Assembly: GCF_050942215.1 (NCBI RefSeq) | Contig: NZ_CP192056.1 | Span: forward strand, 6,076,001-6,140,000 | Source of the DNA: Sphaerimonospora sp050942215 | Lineage (GTDB): Bacteria; Actinomycetota; Actinomycetes; Streptosporangiales; Streptosporangiaceae | Direction of reading: 5' to 3' | Length of the DNA: 64,000 bases | Shown: piece after piece, positions 1 through 7,601 of the stretch | Layout of the letters: each line of letters opens with the position of its first letter | How positions within the stretch are numbered: the stretch's first letter is position 1 | Made by a program: the position numbers and the translations under genes | The notes under the pieces: model-generated | What the model saw: the letters and a program-made list of their open reading frames with translations, nothing else | Databases searched by the model: none | What the model was told of the DNA's origin: nothing

Positions 1-1264
1 GGACGGCGACCGCGTTGCCGCAGACATTGATCGGCGCGGTGATCGGCGCCACCACCTGGTTGCCGCCCAGAATGCTGTGCCGCCCTGAGGTACGGTTCCC
101 ACCCGCGCCCGAGTGGCCGTGCCGTCCCCAGCCGCTCTTCACGGTGGCCCCGCCGCGGCAGCCGGCGAACGCGTCACCGGCGATCGCGACGGCGTTGCCG
201 CAGATGTCGATCGGGACGGTGACCGGCGCCACCACCTGGTTGCCGCCGGCGATCGAGGAGGTGCCGGAGGTGCGGTTGCCGCCGTTCCAGTTGCCCGGCC
301 GGTCCCTCCTGATCGTCTGGCCGCCGTGGCAGTTCTGGGAGCCGCCCCCGTTGCCGCAGACCTCGACCGGGGTCCTGACCGGCGCCACCACCTGGGTGCC
401 GCTGCCGACGGAGTAACGCCCGTCGGTGTCGTGGCCGCTGGAGCCGGGGCGGCTCCAGTGGCCGCCGCCCTTCCCGTCGTGGTCGTGCCCGTCATGGTCG
501 TGCCCGCGGTGGCCGTGATCGTGGCCGCCGCCCACGGACGAGCCGCCCTGGCAGCCGGAGAACGCCTCACCGATGACGGCGACGGAGTTGCCGCAGACGT
601 TGACGGGCGCGGTGATCGGCGCCACCACCTGGTTGCCGCCCAGGATGGACGAGCGGCCCGAGGTGCGGTTGCCGCCGGCGCGCACGGCGGGGTGACGACC
701 GCTCACCGAGGCGCCGCCCTTGCAGCCTGCCGTGGCGTCGCCGAAGATGGCGACGGAGTTGCCGCACAGATTGATCGGCGCGGTGATCGGCGCCACCACC
801 TGGTTGCCGCCCAGAATGCTGTGCCGCCCGGAGGTACGGTTGCCCCCGGCGGCGACCGCGCCGCCTCGCCGGGAGCTCTTGACCTCGGCGCCGCCCTTGC
901 AGCCGGCCTCGGACTCGCCGAACAGCGAGACCGCGTTGCCGCAGACATTGATCGGCGCGGTGATCGGCGCCACCACCTGGTTGCCGCCCAGAATGCTGTG
1001 CCGCCCGGAGGTACGGTTGCCCCCGGCCGCGGTCGCCGAGCCCTCGACGGACGCGCCGCCGTGAGACGAGGCCTCCGACTCCCCGGCCACGGCCACGGCG
1101 TTCCCGCTGATGTCGATGGGCAGGGTTATGGGGATGTTGACCTGGTTGCCGCCGCCGATCGAGCCGGTGCCGTCGGTGCCGGCGTAAGCCGTACCGCTGC
1201 CAAGTGCCATGACGCCGACAGCGAGAAACGCCGCGGAGGTTGAGCCCTTCGCCCACGTTCGCAT
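1..1264 (-). CDS. Multi-unit chaplin, partial at left edge
   Basis: Secreted surface protein of the chaplin (DUF320) family, whose members form amyloid films on aerial hyphae and spores. Translation starts MRTWAKG, followed by a hydrophobic segment and a TAYAG cleavage region near residue 28. At least seven chaplin-type units (pattern GGNQV-x-APIT-x-PIN-x-CGN-x-V) are joined by Gly/Ser/Arg-rich linkers; one linker near 470-540 is rich in His, Asp and Gly. Unit 1 has ISGN in place of a Cys, and most later units carry the Cys pair. The ATG at 1264 has AGGAG about 8 bases upstream. The gene continues beyond base 1, so the total unit number and any sortase or other C-terminal signal are unknown. 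Known chaplins usually have one or two to three units, so this is a long variant. Confidence 0.9.
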   Translation of the reverse strand, partial: MRTWAKGSTSAAFLAVGVMALGSGTAYAGTDGTGSIGGGNQVNIPITLPIDISGNAVAVAGESEASSHGGASVEGSATAAGGNRTSGRHSILGGNQVVAPITAPINVCGNAVSLFGESEAGCKGGAEVKSSRRGGAVAAGGNRTSGRHSILGGNQVVAPITAPINLCGNSVAIFGDATAGCKGGASVSGRHPAVRAGGNRTSGRSSILGGNQVVAPITAPVNVCGNSVAVIGEAFSGCQGGSSVGGGHDHGHRGHDHDGHDHDGKGGGHWSRPGSSGHDTDGRYSVGSGTQVVAPVRTPVEVCGNGGGSQNCHGGQTIRRDRPGNWNGGNRTSGTSSIAGGNQVVAPVTVPIDICGNAVAIAGDAFAGCRGGATVKSGWGRHGHSGAGGNRTSGRHSILGGNQVVAPITAPINVCGNAVAV

Positions 1265-1511
1265 GATGAATGCTCCTAGGTGGTTCTTTTTCGGGGGTTA
1301 CCTGACAGCTCGCGACAGATGTCCACGCCGAGACACAGCGGGGCTGTGGACGGTCACGAGATTGGGAGAGTCCGCGTCACCCGCGGAGCCCGCCGTACGA
1401 GTGCGTGACGGGTGCCTGAGATGTCATGGCCTGTGACCCGTACGGGATGCCCGACACGCGAGGCAGGCTCGATCCGGTCCCTAGACGAGGGAACCGGAGA
1501 CAATGGCGGGA

Positions 1512-2075
1512 TCAGTCAGGAGAGAAAGAAGGATCGTCCGCCGCTGTGCGGACCACCGGGGGGACGACTGCCGCCATGGGGGCGGGCAGCTTCGTGAAGT
1601 GCGGCTCGAACACGCTCCGCGTGAGATCCCCGAACAACATCGACGCACCGCTCGTCTGTGGGACCAGACCGTGGTCGCCCACGTGGTCCTTGGCGGAGGA
1701 CGATGGGAACAGGGGCTTCGACTGGCTGGTGAGCCCGTCGACCGTCCGCCCGGCCATCGCCTCGGCATCGGCCGAGGCACTTTCCGTCGCCGCGGGGAAT
1801 CCGCCGGAGCCCCACGAACCCGCCTCGGCGTCCCCGCCTGCGCTCGGTGCGAGCGGGCTACCCGGTATGACCGAGCTGGGGGAATCGACCGTGGAGAGAA
1901 CGTCGGAGAGCACCGGCCCGACGACGTCGTGCGATGAGAGCTGCGCCGGCATACCGGCCACGGACGCGGCCGGACCGAACACACCGTAGATCACGCCGAG
2001 CAGCCATGCGACGGTGATCAATCCGCCGATGACCAGAAGGCGACCCAGCGGGGAGCCGGCCGCGAACCGCGCCAT
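1512..2075 (-). CDS. Membrane-anchored hypothetical protein
   Basis: Unrecognised 187-residue protein. It begins MARFAAGSPLGRLL and has one strongly hydrophobic segment (about residues 12-32, LLVIGGLITVAWLLG), which suggests a signal anchor or uncleaved signal peptide. The rest is Ser/Pro/Ala-rich and low in structure, as in an exported or cell-envelope linker protein. The ATG at 2075 is preferred over longer upstream starts because GAGGGGAGG lies about 5 bases upstream. It lies between the chaplin and the M20 peptidase, all on the same strand, with 190 bases separating it from the peptidase. The function is not known. The hydrophobic N-terminus makes it likely to be a real gene. Confidence 0.6.
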   Translation of the reverse strand: MARFAAGSPLGRLLVIGGLITVAWLLGVIYGVFGPAASVAGMPAQLSSHDVVGPVLSDVLSTVDSPSSVIPGSPLAPSAGGDAEAGSWGSGGFPAATESASADAEAMAGRTVDGLTSQSKPLFPSSSAKDHVGDHGLVPQTSGASMLFGDLTRSVFEPHFTKLPAPMAAVVPPVVRTAADDPSFSPD

Positions 2076-2265
2076 CCGGCCTCCCCTCGCCGGCCCGGAG
2101 AGCACCACGGACACGCGCGGACAGACGGCGGGCGGCATAGCCCTCCGCTGTCCTTCCGGCGCGTACGTCACGTGGCCTCCCGAGTCCGCCGGGTCCGCCC
2201 GGTGCGGAGCCAGCACTCAACGAAGAGTCACTGTATCGGTACGCCACGTGATCGCAACAGCTTTC

Positions 2266-3564
2266 TCAGCAGTAATCGAGGAAACGGTCAAGCACGCGGA
2301 CACCGAATCGGAGCGAATCCACCGGAACCCGCTCGTCGACGCCATGGAACATCCCAGAGAAGTCCAAGTCCGGGGGAAGCCGGAGCGGTGTGAATCCGTA
2401 CCCGTGGATGCCGATGCGGCTGAACGCCTTGAGGTCTGTGCCACCGCTCAACATGTACGGCACCGCCCTCGCCCCCGGGTCCTCCGCGTGCAGCGCGTCG
2501 GCCATCGCCTTGACCAGCGGCCCCTTGAACGGGGTTTCGACCGCCACATCGTGGTTGACGAACTCCCTCGTGACGTTCGGCCCGAGCAGTTCGTCGACCG
2601 TCTGGAAGAACTCGTCCTCATATCCGGGCAGGAACCTGCCGTCCACCTCGGCCACGGCGGCCTGCGGGATGACGTTCGTCTTGTACCCGGCCCGCAACAC
2701 GGTCGGGTTGACCGTGTTGCGCAGCGTGGCGCCGATCATCCGTACCAGCGGGCCGAGCGCGGCCACCGCGGCCTCGGCGTCCTCCTCCTTCACCTCGACC
2801 TCGAAGACCTCCTCGAAGAACGCCCGCACGGTCGGCGTGAGCCGTACCGGCCATTCATGCCGCCCCAGGCGGCCCACCGCCTCGGCGAGCTCGGTGACCG
2901 CGTTGTCGTCGTTGAGCATCGAACCGTGCCCGGCTCGCCCCTTCGCGGCCAGCCGCATCCAGGCGATGCCCTTCTCCGCGGCCTCGATCAGATAAAGCCG
3001 GCCCTTTCCCTCGACGGTCACGCTGAAGCCGCCGACCTCGCCGATCGCCTCGGTGCACCCCTCGAAAAGCTCCGGGTGCTTGTCGACCAGCCAGTGCGCA
3101 CCGTAGAGACCGCCGGCCTCCTCGTCGGCCGTGAACGCCAGGACGACGTCTCGCGGCGGGCGTCGCCCGGCGTCGAGGCGCTGCCGTACGACCGCGAGGA
3201 TCATCGCGTCCATGTTCTTCATGTCCACCGCGCCGCGGCCCCAGACACAGCCGTCGGCGATCTCACCGCTCAGCGGGTGATGCCGCCAGTCGGCCGCGTC
3301 GAACGGCACGACGTCGAGGTGACCGTGCAGCAACAGGGCGTCCCGGTTCGGGTCGGTCCCCTCGATGCGGGCGATCACGCTGGCACGGTTGGTGTCGGAC
3401 TCGAGGATCCGCGGTTCCAGGCCGACCTCGGCGAGCTTGGCCGCGACGTACTCGGCCGCAGCGCGCTCACCGGGGCCCGCGTTGTCACCCGCGTTCGTCG
3501 AGTCGATGCGGATCAGGTCGCGGCACAGCTCCACGACCTCGTCCTCACCGTTCAGCAGGGTCAT
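2266..3564 (-). CDS. M20-family metallopeptidase (ArgE/DapE/ACY1 type)
   Basis: Zn-dependent amidohydrolase or dipeptidase of the M20/M25/M40 family, 432 residues, usual for the family. The metal-site motifs are in order: HGHLDVVP at about 80-87, GRGAVDMK at about 109-116 and TADEEAGG at about 146-152 (the Glu pair), plus a GRAGHGS dimerisation-domain segment and SGGTDLKAF near the C-terminus. The ATG at 3564 follows GGGAGGA by 5 bases; an upstream in-frame ATG lacks a ribosome site. The substrate cannot be fixed from sequence: acetylornithine, succinyl-diaminopimelate and dipeptide hydrolases share these motifs. It is probably cytoplasmic and a core chromosomal gene. Confidence 0.9.
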   Translation of the reverse strand: MTLLNGEDEVVELCRDLIRIDSTNAGDNAGPGERAAAEYVAAKLAEVGLEPRILESDTNRASVIARIEGTDPNRDALLLHGHLDVVPFDAADWRHHPLSGEIADGCVWGRGAVDMKNMDAMILAVVRQRLDAGRRPPRDVVLAFTADEEAGGLYGAHWLVDKHPELFEGCTEAIGEVGGFSVTVEGKGRLYLIEAAEKGIAWMRLAAKGRAGHGSMLNDDNAVTELAEAVGRLGRHEWPVRLTPTVRAFFEEVFEVEVKEEDAEAAVAALGPLVRMIGATLRNTVNPTVLRAGYKTNVIPQAAVAEVDGRFLPGYEDEFFQTVDELLGPNVTREFVNHDVAVETPFKGPLVKAMADALHAEDPGARAVPYMLSGGTDLKAFSRIGIHGYGFTPLRLPPDLDFSGMFHGVDERVPVDSLRFGVRVLDRFLDYC

Positions 3565-3791
3565 CGGATCCTCCCTCACGTGCTGCCGGCCCACGCATCG
3601 TGATCGCCGGTCCGTCGACGGCCGTCGACCTCGGGTTCCCGTACGGCTCGCGCCTCCATCCTGCCCGTTCCGGGACGGAAGCGTTCAACCCCGGCCCGGA
3701 GGCGTACGGCGCCGAGTCAGCGGTATGACGCACTGCCCGGAGAGTGCTAACCTGTATCAGCCGACGCGAGATGAACGTCTCGCGTATGGCG

Positions 3792-5513
3792 TTACGTCCG
3801 GGTGGCGGAATAGGCAGACGCGCTAGCTTGAGGTGCTAGTGCCCAGTGATGGGCATGGGGGTTCAAGTCCCCCCTCGGACACGTACTCTGGTACATGTTG
3901 GGTCTGGCCTCAACCTCGACAACCCTCTCCGAGGGGTCGTAGACGAGGCGCAGGCCCATCTCCGTGTAAAGGTCGTTCCGATCAACGGGGTCCGCTTCCT
4001 TGAGGACCTTGGTCATCTCCGCCAGGCGTGGCACCAGCTCCATGATCTCCTTTTCGGTTGTCTCTCTCTTGCGGTCGATGGCGCGTAGCCGTCCTTCCGC
4101 CTTGATCCGCTCGGCCCGGGTCTCGGCCATCCACTTGCCGACCTCTTGGGGGTCTCCGCCCGCGTCTAGCGTGGCTCGGTAGCGGGCCATCCGGCGGTCG
4201 CAGACGTCGACTGTCCGCTTGGCCGTCTCGATGGCGACCCGATCGACCTCGCTGTCCCGGGCGTCGAGCAGGGTCTCGACCGTCCGTTGGAGGTTGGCGG
4301 GTGTGAAGACCTGGCAGAGCCAGGGGTCCAGCTCATCGAGGATCTGATCCTCACGGACGTAGACTGTGCGCGGATGGTCGATCTTGTTGGCCACCGCATA
4401 TTCGGCCGGGAACTTGCACCGGTAGTGCGACCGGCCGTTGTTCCAGGAACCCTCCATACGGCGGTCGCAGACCCCGCAGTACAACAGGCCGCGAAGCACG
4501 TACGGGCGCGGGGTTCTGCGCGGCTTCCGCTGGACGGCTGTCCGGTCCTTGGCCGACAGGAGCGTTTGAACCCGCTCGAAAGTCTCGACGTCCACGATCG
4601 GCTCGTGCACGATCTTCTCGGACCAGACCCACTGGCTCGCCGGGTTCCACTTGAGCTTGGTGATGTGGCCCTGCGTGACGTCGTGGACGTCCAGAAGCTC
4701 TTCCTGCTTACGCTGCTTGTTCCAGACCTGGTGGCCGGTGTAGCGGGGATTGAGAAGGATCGCCTGGATCGCCGACTTCGACCAGGCGATCCCGCTGCGG
4801 TGGCGGTTCCTGGCCCGGTCGTAGGCAGAGGGGCACGGGATGCCCTCCCGGGTGAGCCCTTCGGCGATCAGGTAGAGGCCCTGGCCGTGGAGGAACTCCC
4901 AGAAGATCCGGCCCACGATGGGAGCGGTCACCGGGTCGGGCTCCAACCGACGCAGGCGCTTGCCATCTGCTGCCTTGCTCGGATTGGGATGCGGCCCAAC
5001 ATCCACGAGGCGGTAGCCATACGGTGGGCGGCCACCAAGGAAGCGCCCCTCAATCTTGGCTTGAGCTTCCATCGTGGTGCGGACACGCATCTTGATCCGA
5101 TTGCGCTCGCCCTTGCTGATCCCGCCGAACATCAACATGATCAGCTCGTGCGCTTCGTTGGTCGGGTCGATCGGCCCGCCGACCTCGGGCACCCACAGGG
5201 GCACTCTGTAGTGGTTGAAGAGCTCGAAGGTGTTGCCGAACTGGTTGCCGTAGAAGGCTCGCTGCGGCTCACCGACCACGACAGCGTCGAACCCCCGGTT
5301 GGGGTTGCGCAGCTCATCGAGCAGGATCGCGGCCTGCGGCCTGCGCTGCGGCGGGATCGATCGCGACTTGTCGATGTCGAAGAACTCCGCGACGATCACG
5401 CCGCCTCGTGGCTCAATCAGTGATCGCGACCGGGACAGCTGCCAGTTCCGCGACGAGGTGGGGTCCTGGTTGTCCTCGGTGGACACTCGCCCCCAGAAGG
5501 CGAACGGGATCAT
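3792..5513 (-). CDS. int: Large serine recombinase (element integrase)
   Basis: Site-specific serine integrase, 573 residues. The resolvase-type N-terminal domain has the nucleophile in FWGRVSTEDNQ (Ser11) and supporting arginines (GEPQRAF region). A recombinase domain contains GGRPPYGYR, a C-terminal zinc ribbon has CGVC and YRC cysteines, and a long charged coiled-coil segment spans about 430-500. The last residues (from PRGDLNPHAHH) are encoded by the complement of the tRNA-Leu 3' end, so excision would change the C-terminus. The ATG at 5513 directly follows the TGA of the preceding small ORF, implying translational coupling. It probably drives integration and excision at tRNA-Leu. A recombination directionality factor was not identified. 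Confidence 0.93.
   Translation of the reverse strand: MIPFAFWGRVSTEDNQDPTSSRNWQLSRSRSLIEPRGGVIVAEFFDIDKSRSIPPQRRPQAAILLDELRNPNRGFDAVVVGEPQRAFYGNQFGNTFELFNHYRVPLWVPEVGGPIDPTNEAHELIMLMFGGISKGERNRIKMRVRTTMEAQAKIEGRFLGGRPPYGYRLVDVGPHPNPSKAADGKRLRRLEPDPVTAPIVGRIFWEFLHGQGLYLIAEGLTREGIPCPSAYDRARNRHRSGIAWSKSAIQAILLNPRYTGHQVWNKQRKQEELLDVHDVTQGHITKLKWNPASQWVWSEKIVHEPIVDVETFERVQTLLSAKDRTAVQRKPRRTPRPYVLRGLLYCGVCDRRMEGSWNNGRSHYRCKFPAEYAVANKIDHPRTVYVREDQILDELDPWLCQVFTPANLQRTVETLLDARDSEVDRVAIETAKRTVDVCDRRMARYRATLDAGGDPQEVGKWMAETRAERIKAEGRLRAIDRKRETTEKEIMELVPRLAEMTKVLKEADPVDRNDLYTEMGLRLVYDPSERVVEVEARPNMYQSTCPRGDLNPHAHHWALAPQASASAYSATRT
3796..3880 (+). tRNA. tRNA-Leu (anticodon GAG)
   Basis: The sequence folds as a class II tRNA. 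The acceptor stem GTCCGGG pairs with CTCGGAC, with one G-T pair. The anticodon stem CTAGC/GCTAG encloses TTGAGGT with anticodon GAG. A long variable arm GCCCAGTGATGGGC follows, then a TPsiC arm GGGGG-TTCAAGT-CCCCC. A discriminator A follows at 3881 and no CCA is encoded. Its 3' end overlaps the end of the convergent serine integrase, marking it as the attachment site of the neighbouring element. Confidence 0.95.
3855..3890. other. Probable attachment junction in tRNA-Leu 3' end
   Basis: The integrase frame on the minus strand runs straight through the 3' half of tRNA-Leu and stops at 3792. This arrangement arises when a serine integrase gene lies next to attP and the element inserts into the tRNA. 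The crossover core should lie in the TPsiC arm or acceptor stem. I could not find a second copy of this tRNA end within the window, so the other junction is either a very short core or lies outside it. Confidence 0.5.
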
Positions 5514-5765
5514 TCAGCATTCCTCTCTTCCCGCTGACCCTTGGTCAGCTCCGTGACTTTTCAGAAGGATCCGCAGGAGCACGCGCGCCGCCCCCGCGGT
5601 CAGCTGCGGCGGTTCGGCGGGCAACACCACGGTGACGACGCGCTTGCTCCTGGCCCCGGCCTCCCGCGATCTGGGCTCCCTCTCGCGGTCGGCCGGGCCT
5701 GCAGGGTACGCCTGGGAACCCGATTCGGGAGGCCCTGAGCAGGCCCTTTGTGGCTGTTCAGTCAC
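5514..5765 (-). CDS. Small hypothetical protein upstream of integrase
   Basis: An 83-residue protein with GTG start at 5765 that overlaps the end of the DNA methyltransferase by 8 bases and ends one base before the integrase ATG. The N-terminal half is Ser/Pro/Arg-rich. The C-terminal half (PQLTAGAARVLLRILLKSHG) predicts a helix. The tight coupling on both sides argues for a real gene of the integration module. A role such as directionality factor or integrase cofactor is a guess from position only. Confidence 0.55.
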   Translation of the reverse strand: MTEQPQRACSGPPESGSQAYPAGPADREREPRSREAGARSKRVVTVVLPAEPPQLTAGAARVLLRILLKSHGADQGSAGREEC

Positions 5766-6789
5766 CCTCGCCTCCTGCCGCGAGTGCCGCGTCCGCGGCA
5801 GCGAGAAGTCGAGTCCGGGCGAGCTCGCAGTAGTCGGCGTTGAGCTCGATGCCGGCGAACTTCCGGCCGAGTTGCCGCGCGGCAATGCCGGTGGTGCCGC
5901 TGCCGGTGAACGGGTCCAGCACCGTGCCGCCCGGGCGGCAGCCCGCGGCAATGGCCCTGAGCGGGATGTCGATCGGGAACGCCGCGAAGTGCGCCGCCCG
6001 CAGTGGCCGGGTGGGGATCGACCAGACGTCCCCGGGGTTTCTGCCGTTGGGATGCGTGGCGGCATGCCGCTCACCCGTGGGCCGCATCGCCTGCCCGAGC
6101 TGCGGGACAGCCGGGTCCTCACCGTCGGTGCCGTACTTGCCGGGCGGGGGCCAGGCGGTCTGGATGCTGTTCGCCTTGGTGCCACCAGAGCGTGCCCGTC
6201 GGGTGATCGGGCGGTCGCCGGTGTAGGGCTGGCGGATCGGGTCGAGGTCGAACCAGTAGCGCTGCTGCTTGACGAGCAGGAAGATCAGCTCGTAACGGTT
6301 GGACATCCGGTCGCGGACCGACTGCGGCATCGCGTTGGGCTTGGTCCAGATGATGGCGTTGCGGAGGATCCAGCCGTCCTCCTGGAGGGCGAAGGCGACC
6401 CGCCACGGCATGCCGAGCAGGTTCTTCGGCGGTACGGCCAGCCGCGCCTTGGGCCGCACCTCGGGCTGGCGGCGGTTGTAGTCCTTGCCGCGGGCCCAGC
6501 CGTCGGAGTTCGCCGCGTAGCAATCCCCCAGGTTCAGCCAGCAGGTGCCCTCATCAGCGAGCACCCGGCGGGCCTCCGCGAAGGTGGCCCGGAGGTTCTC
6601 GACGTACGCCTCCGGGGTGGGCTCCTGGCCGTACTGGCCCTCGCAGTAGTTCCGCAGCCCCCAGTACGGCGGGCTGGTGGTGATGCAGTCCACCGAGCCG
6701 TCCGCCATCTCGGCCAGCACCGCGCGTGCGTCCCCGTGGTAGATCGCGGCCTGCTCGTCGCGCCAGTACGGCTCCCGCAGTGCGCTCAT
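5758..6789 (-). CDS. Site-specific DNA methyltransferase (N4/N6 amino type)
   Basis: SAM-dependent DNA methyltransferase of 343 residues. The catalytic motif TSPPYWGLR lies near residue 40, and the SAM-binding motif DPFTGSGTTGIAARQLGRKF near the C-terminus, the beta-class order. SPPY rather than NPPF leaves either N4-cytosine or N6-adenine possible. The start ATG at 6789 overlaps the stop of the XF1762-like gene (ATGA), and a longer in-frame upstream start would lie inside that gene. No restriction endonuclease is adjacent, so it is probably an orphan methylase protecting or marking the element. Confidence 0.9.
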   Translation of the reverse strand: MSALREPYWRDEQAAIYHGDARAVLAEMADGSVDCITTSPPYWGLRNYCEGQYGQEPTPEAYVENLRATFAEARRVLADEGTCWLNLGDCYAANSDGWARGKDYNRRQPEVRPKARLAVPPKNLLGMPWRVAFALQEDGWILRNAIIWTKPNAMPQSVRDRMSNRYELIFLLVKQQRYWFDLDPIRQPYTGDRPITRRARSGGTKANSIQTAWPPPGKYGTDGEDPAVPQLGQAMRPTGERHAATHPNGRNPGDVWSIPTRPLRAAHFAAFPIDIPLRAIAAGCRPGGTVLDPFTGSGTTGIAARQLGRKFAGIELNADYCELARTRLLAAADAALAAGGEGD

Positions 6790-7316
6790 CGGCGGCCCCC
6801 GGCGTCCCTGATCTCCCACAGGACGCGGACGGCGTCGCCGTCTTCCGGCGAGCCGCTGCGGCTGCCGACACCCCGCCCGAGGGGGCTGGGGACGATACGA
6901 AAACCGGCGTCCCACAGGCCGGTGCCCGGCTCGTATATGCGCGTGTAGGCGATCAGGCGCCGGTAGCCCATCGTCCGAACCTCGCGCCAGGCCGCGACCA
7001 GCAGCGTGGGGCTGACATCGGGCATGCCGTCGGTGGCCAGGCAGAGGAGCTCGGCCGTGTCGCCGTCGTCGAAGAGCGAGGCGGTGGGCCAGCCAATGAG
7101 CGCGACCCCGAGGAGCGTCCCGTCGCCGGTCCGCGCGCCGATGGCGAACGCGGCGTCGGCGGGCGGGGTGAAGGCGGGCTGGGTCCAGGCGATGAATGCC
7201 CGTGCGGTCTGGATCGCCACCGGTGAAATCACCAGCCGGCGGTTCTCCGGGCGCTTCGGGCTGTTCAGGACCTCGCGCTCGTTGGCGATTGTCTGGTTCT
7301 CATTCCTGCTCTCCAT
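6786..7316 (-). CDS. XF1762-family GNAT-like protein
   Basis: A 176-residue protein resembling the XF1762 family, small GNAT-fold proteins typical of phages and integrative elements. The signs are RLVISPVAIQTARAFI near the start, a hydrophobic GVALIGWPTA strand, LCLATDGMPDVSPTLLVAAW and GYRRLIAYTRIYEPGTGLWDAGFR, which match the acyl-CoA-fold layout. The acyl donor and target are unknown. It is the first gene of the minus-strand integration operon and is divergent from the conjugation genes across a repeat-rich control region. Confidence 0.7.
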   Translation of the reverse strand: MESRNENQTIANEREVLNSPKRPENRRLVISPVAIQTARAFIAWTQPAFTPPADAAFAIGARTGDGTLLGVALIGWPTASLFDDGDTAELLCLATDGMPDVSPTLLVAAWREVRTMGYRRLIAYTRIYEPGTGLWDAGFRIVPSPLGRGVGSRSGSPEDGDAVRVLWEIRDAGGRR

Positions 7317-7402
7317 GATGTTGTCGGGACACGTTTCTCCGGATGCGTGCGCCGCCGGCCCGCTAGACGGGTCCGATGGCGCATGACCAGGACAGCAGGG
7401 GG

Positions 7403-7534
7403 CTCAGAGACCGCTCAGAGAGCTCATCTCAAGATCGGCATCTGAGGCGAGCCCTGCGGGCTCTGAACAGCTCAGAGATCACGGAGCGCGGATTATGCGA
7501 AAACTCTGAAGCGGAACTCTGAATCGACTCTGAG
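7403..7534. repeat. CTCAGAG/CTCTGA repeat cluster in divergent control region
   Basis: Within 132 bases there are seven copies of a heptamer. CTCAGAG starts at 7403, 7414 and 7471; the inverted form CTCTGA(G) starts at 7461, 7504, 7517 and 7528. The last three are spaced 13 and 11 bases apart. The cluster lies between the integration operon (leftward) and the conjugation operon (rightward). It fits a set of operator sites for an element regulator, or origin-type iterons. No start codon or gene fits here. Confidence 0.7.
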
Positions 7535-7601
7535 CAAATTATGAGGCGGTGCGTACACCGGTTTCGAGACCAACGAAATCCTCTCGGACTGGAGTAGGGA
7601 A

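Noticed and set aside
567..1256. Long minus-strand Arg-rich frames in the chaplin region
   Set aside because: They are out-of-frame shadows of the repeated chaplin sequence.
5766..6185. Extension of the small ORF upstream of the integrase to 223 codons
   Set aside because: The extra part is the antisense-frame shadow of the DNA methyltransferase; the GTG at 5765 gives the coupled short gene.
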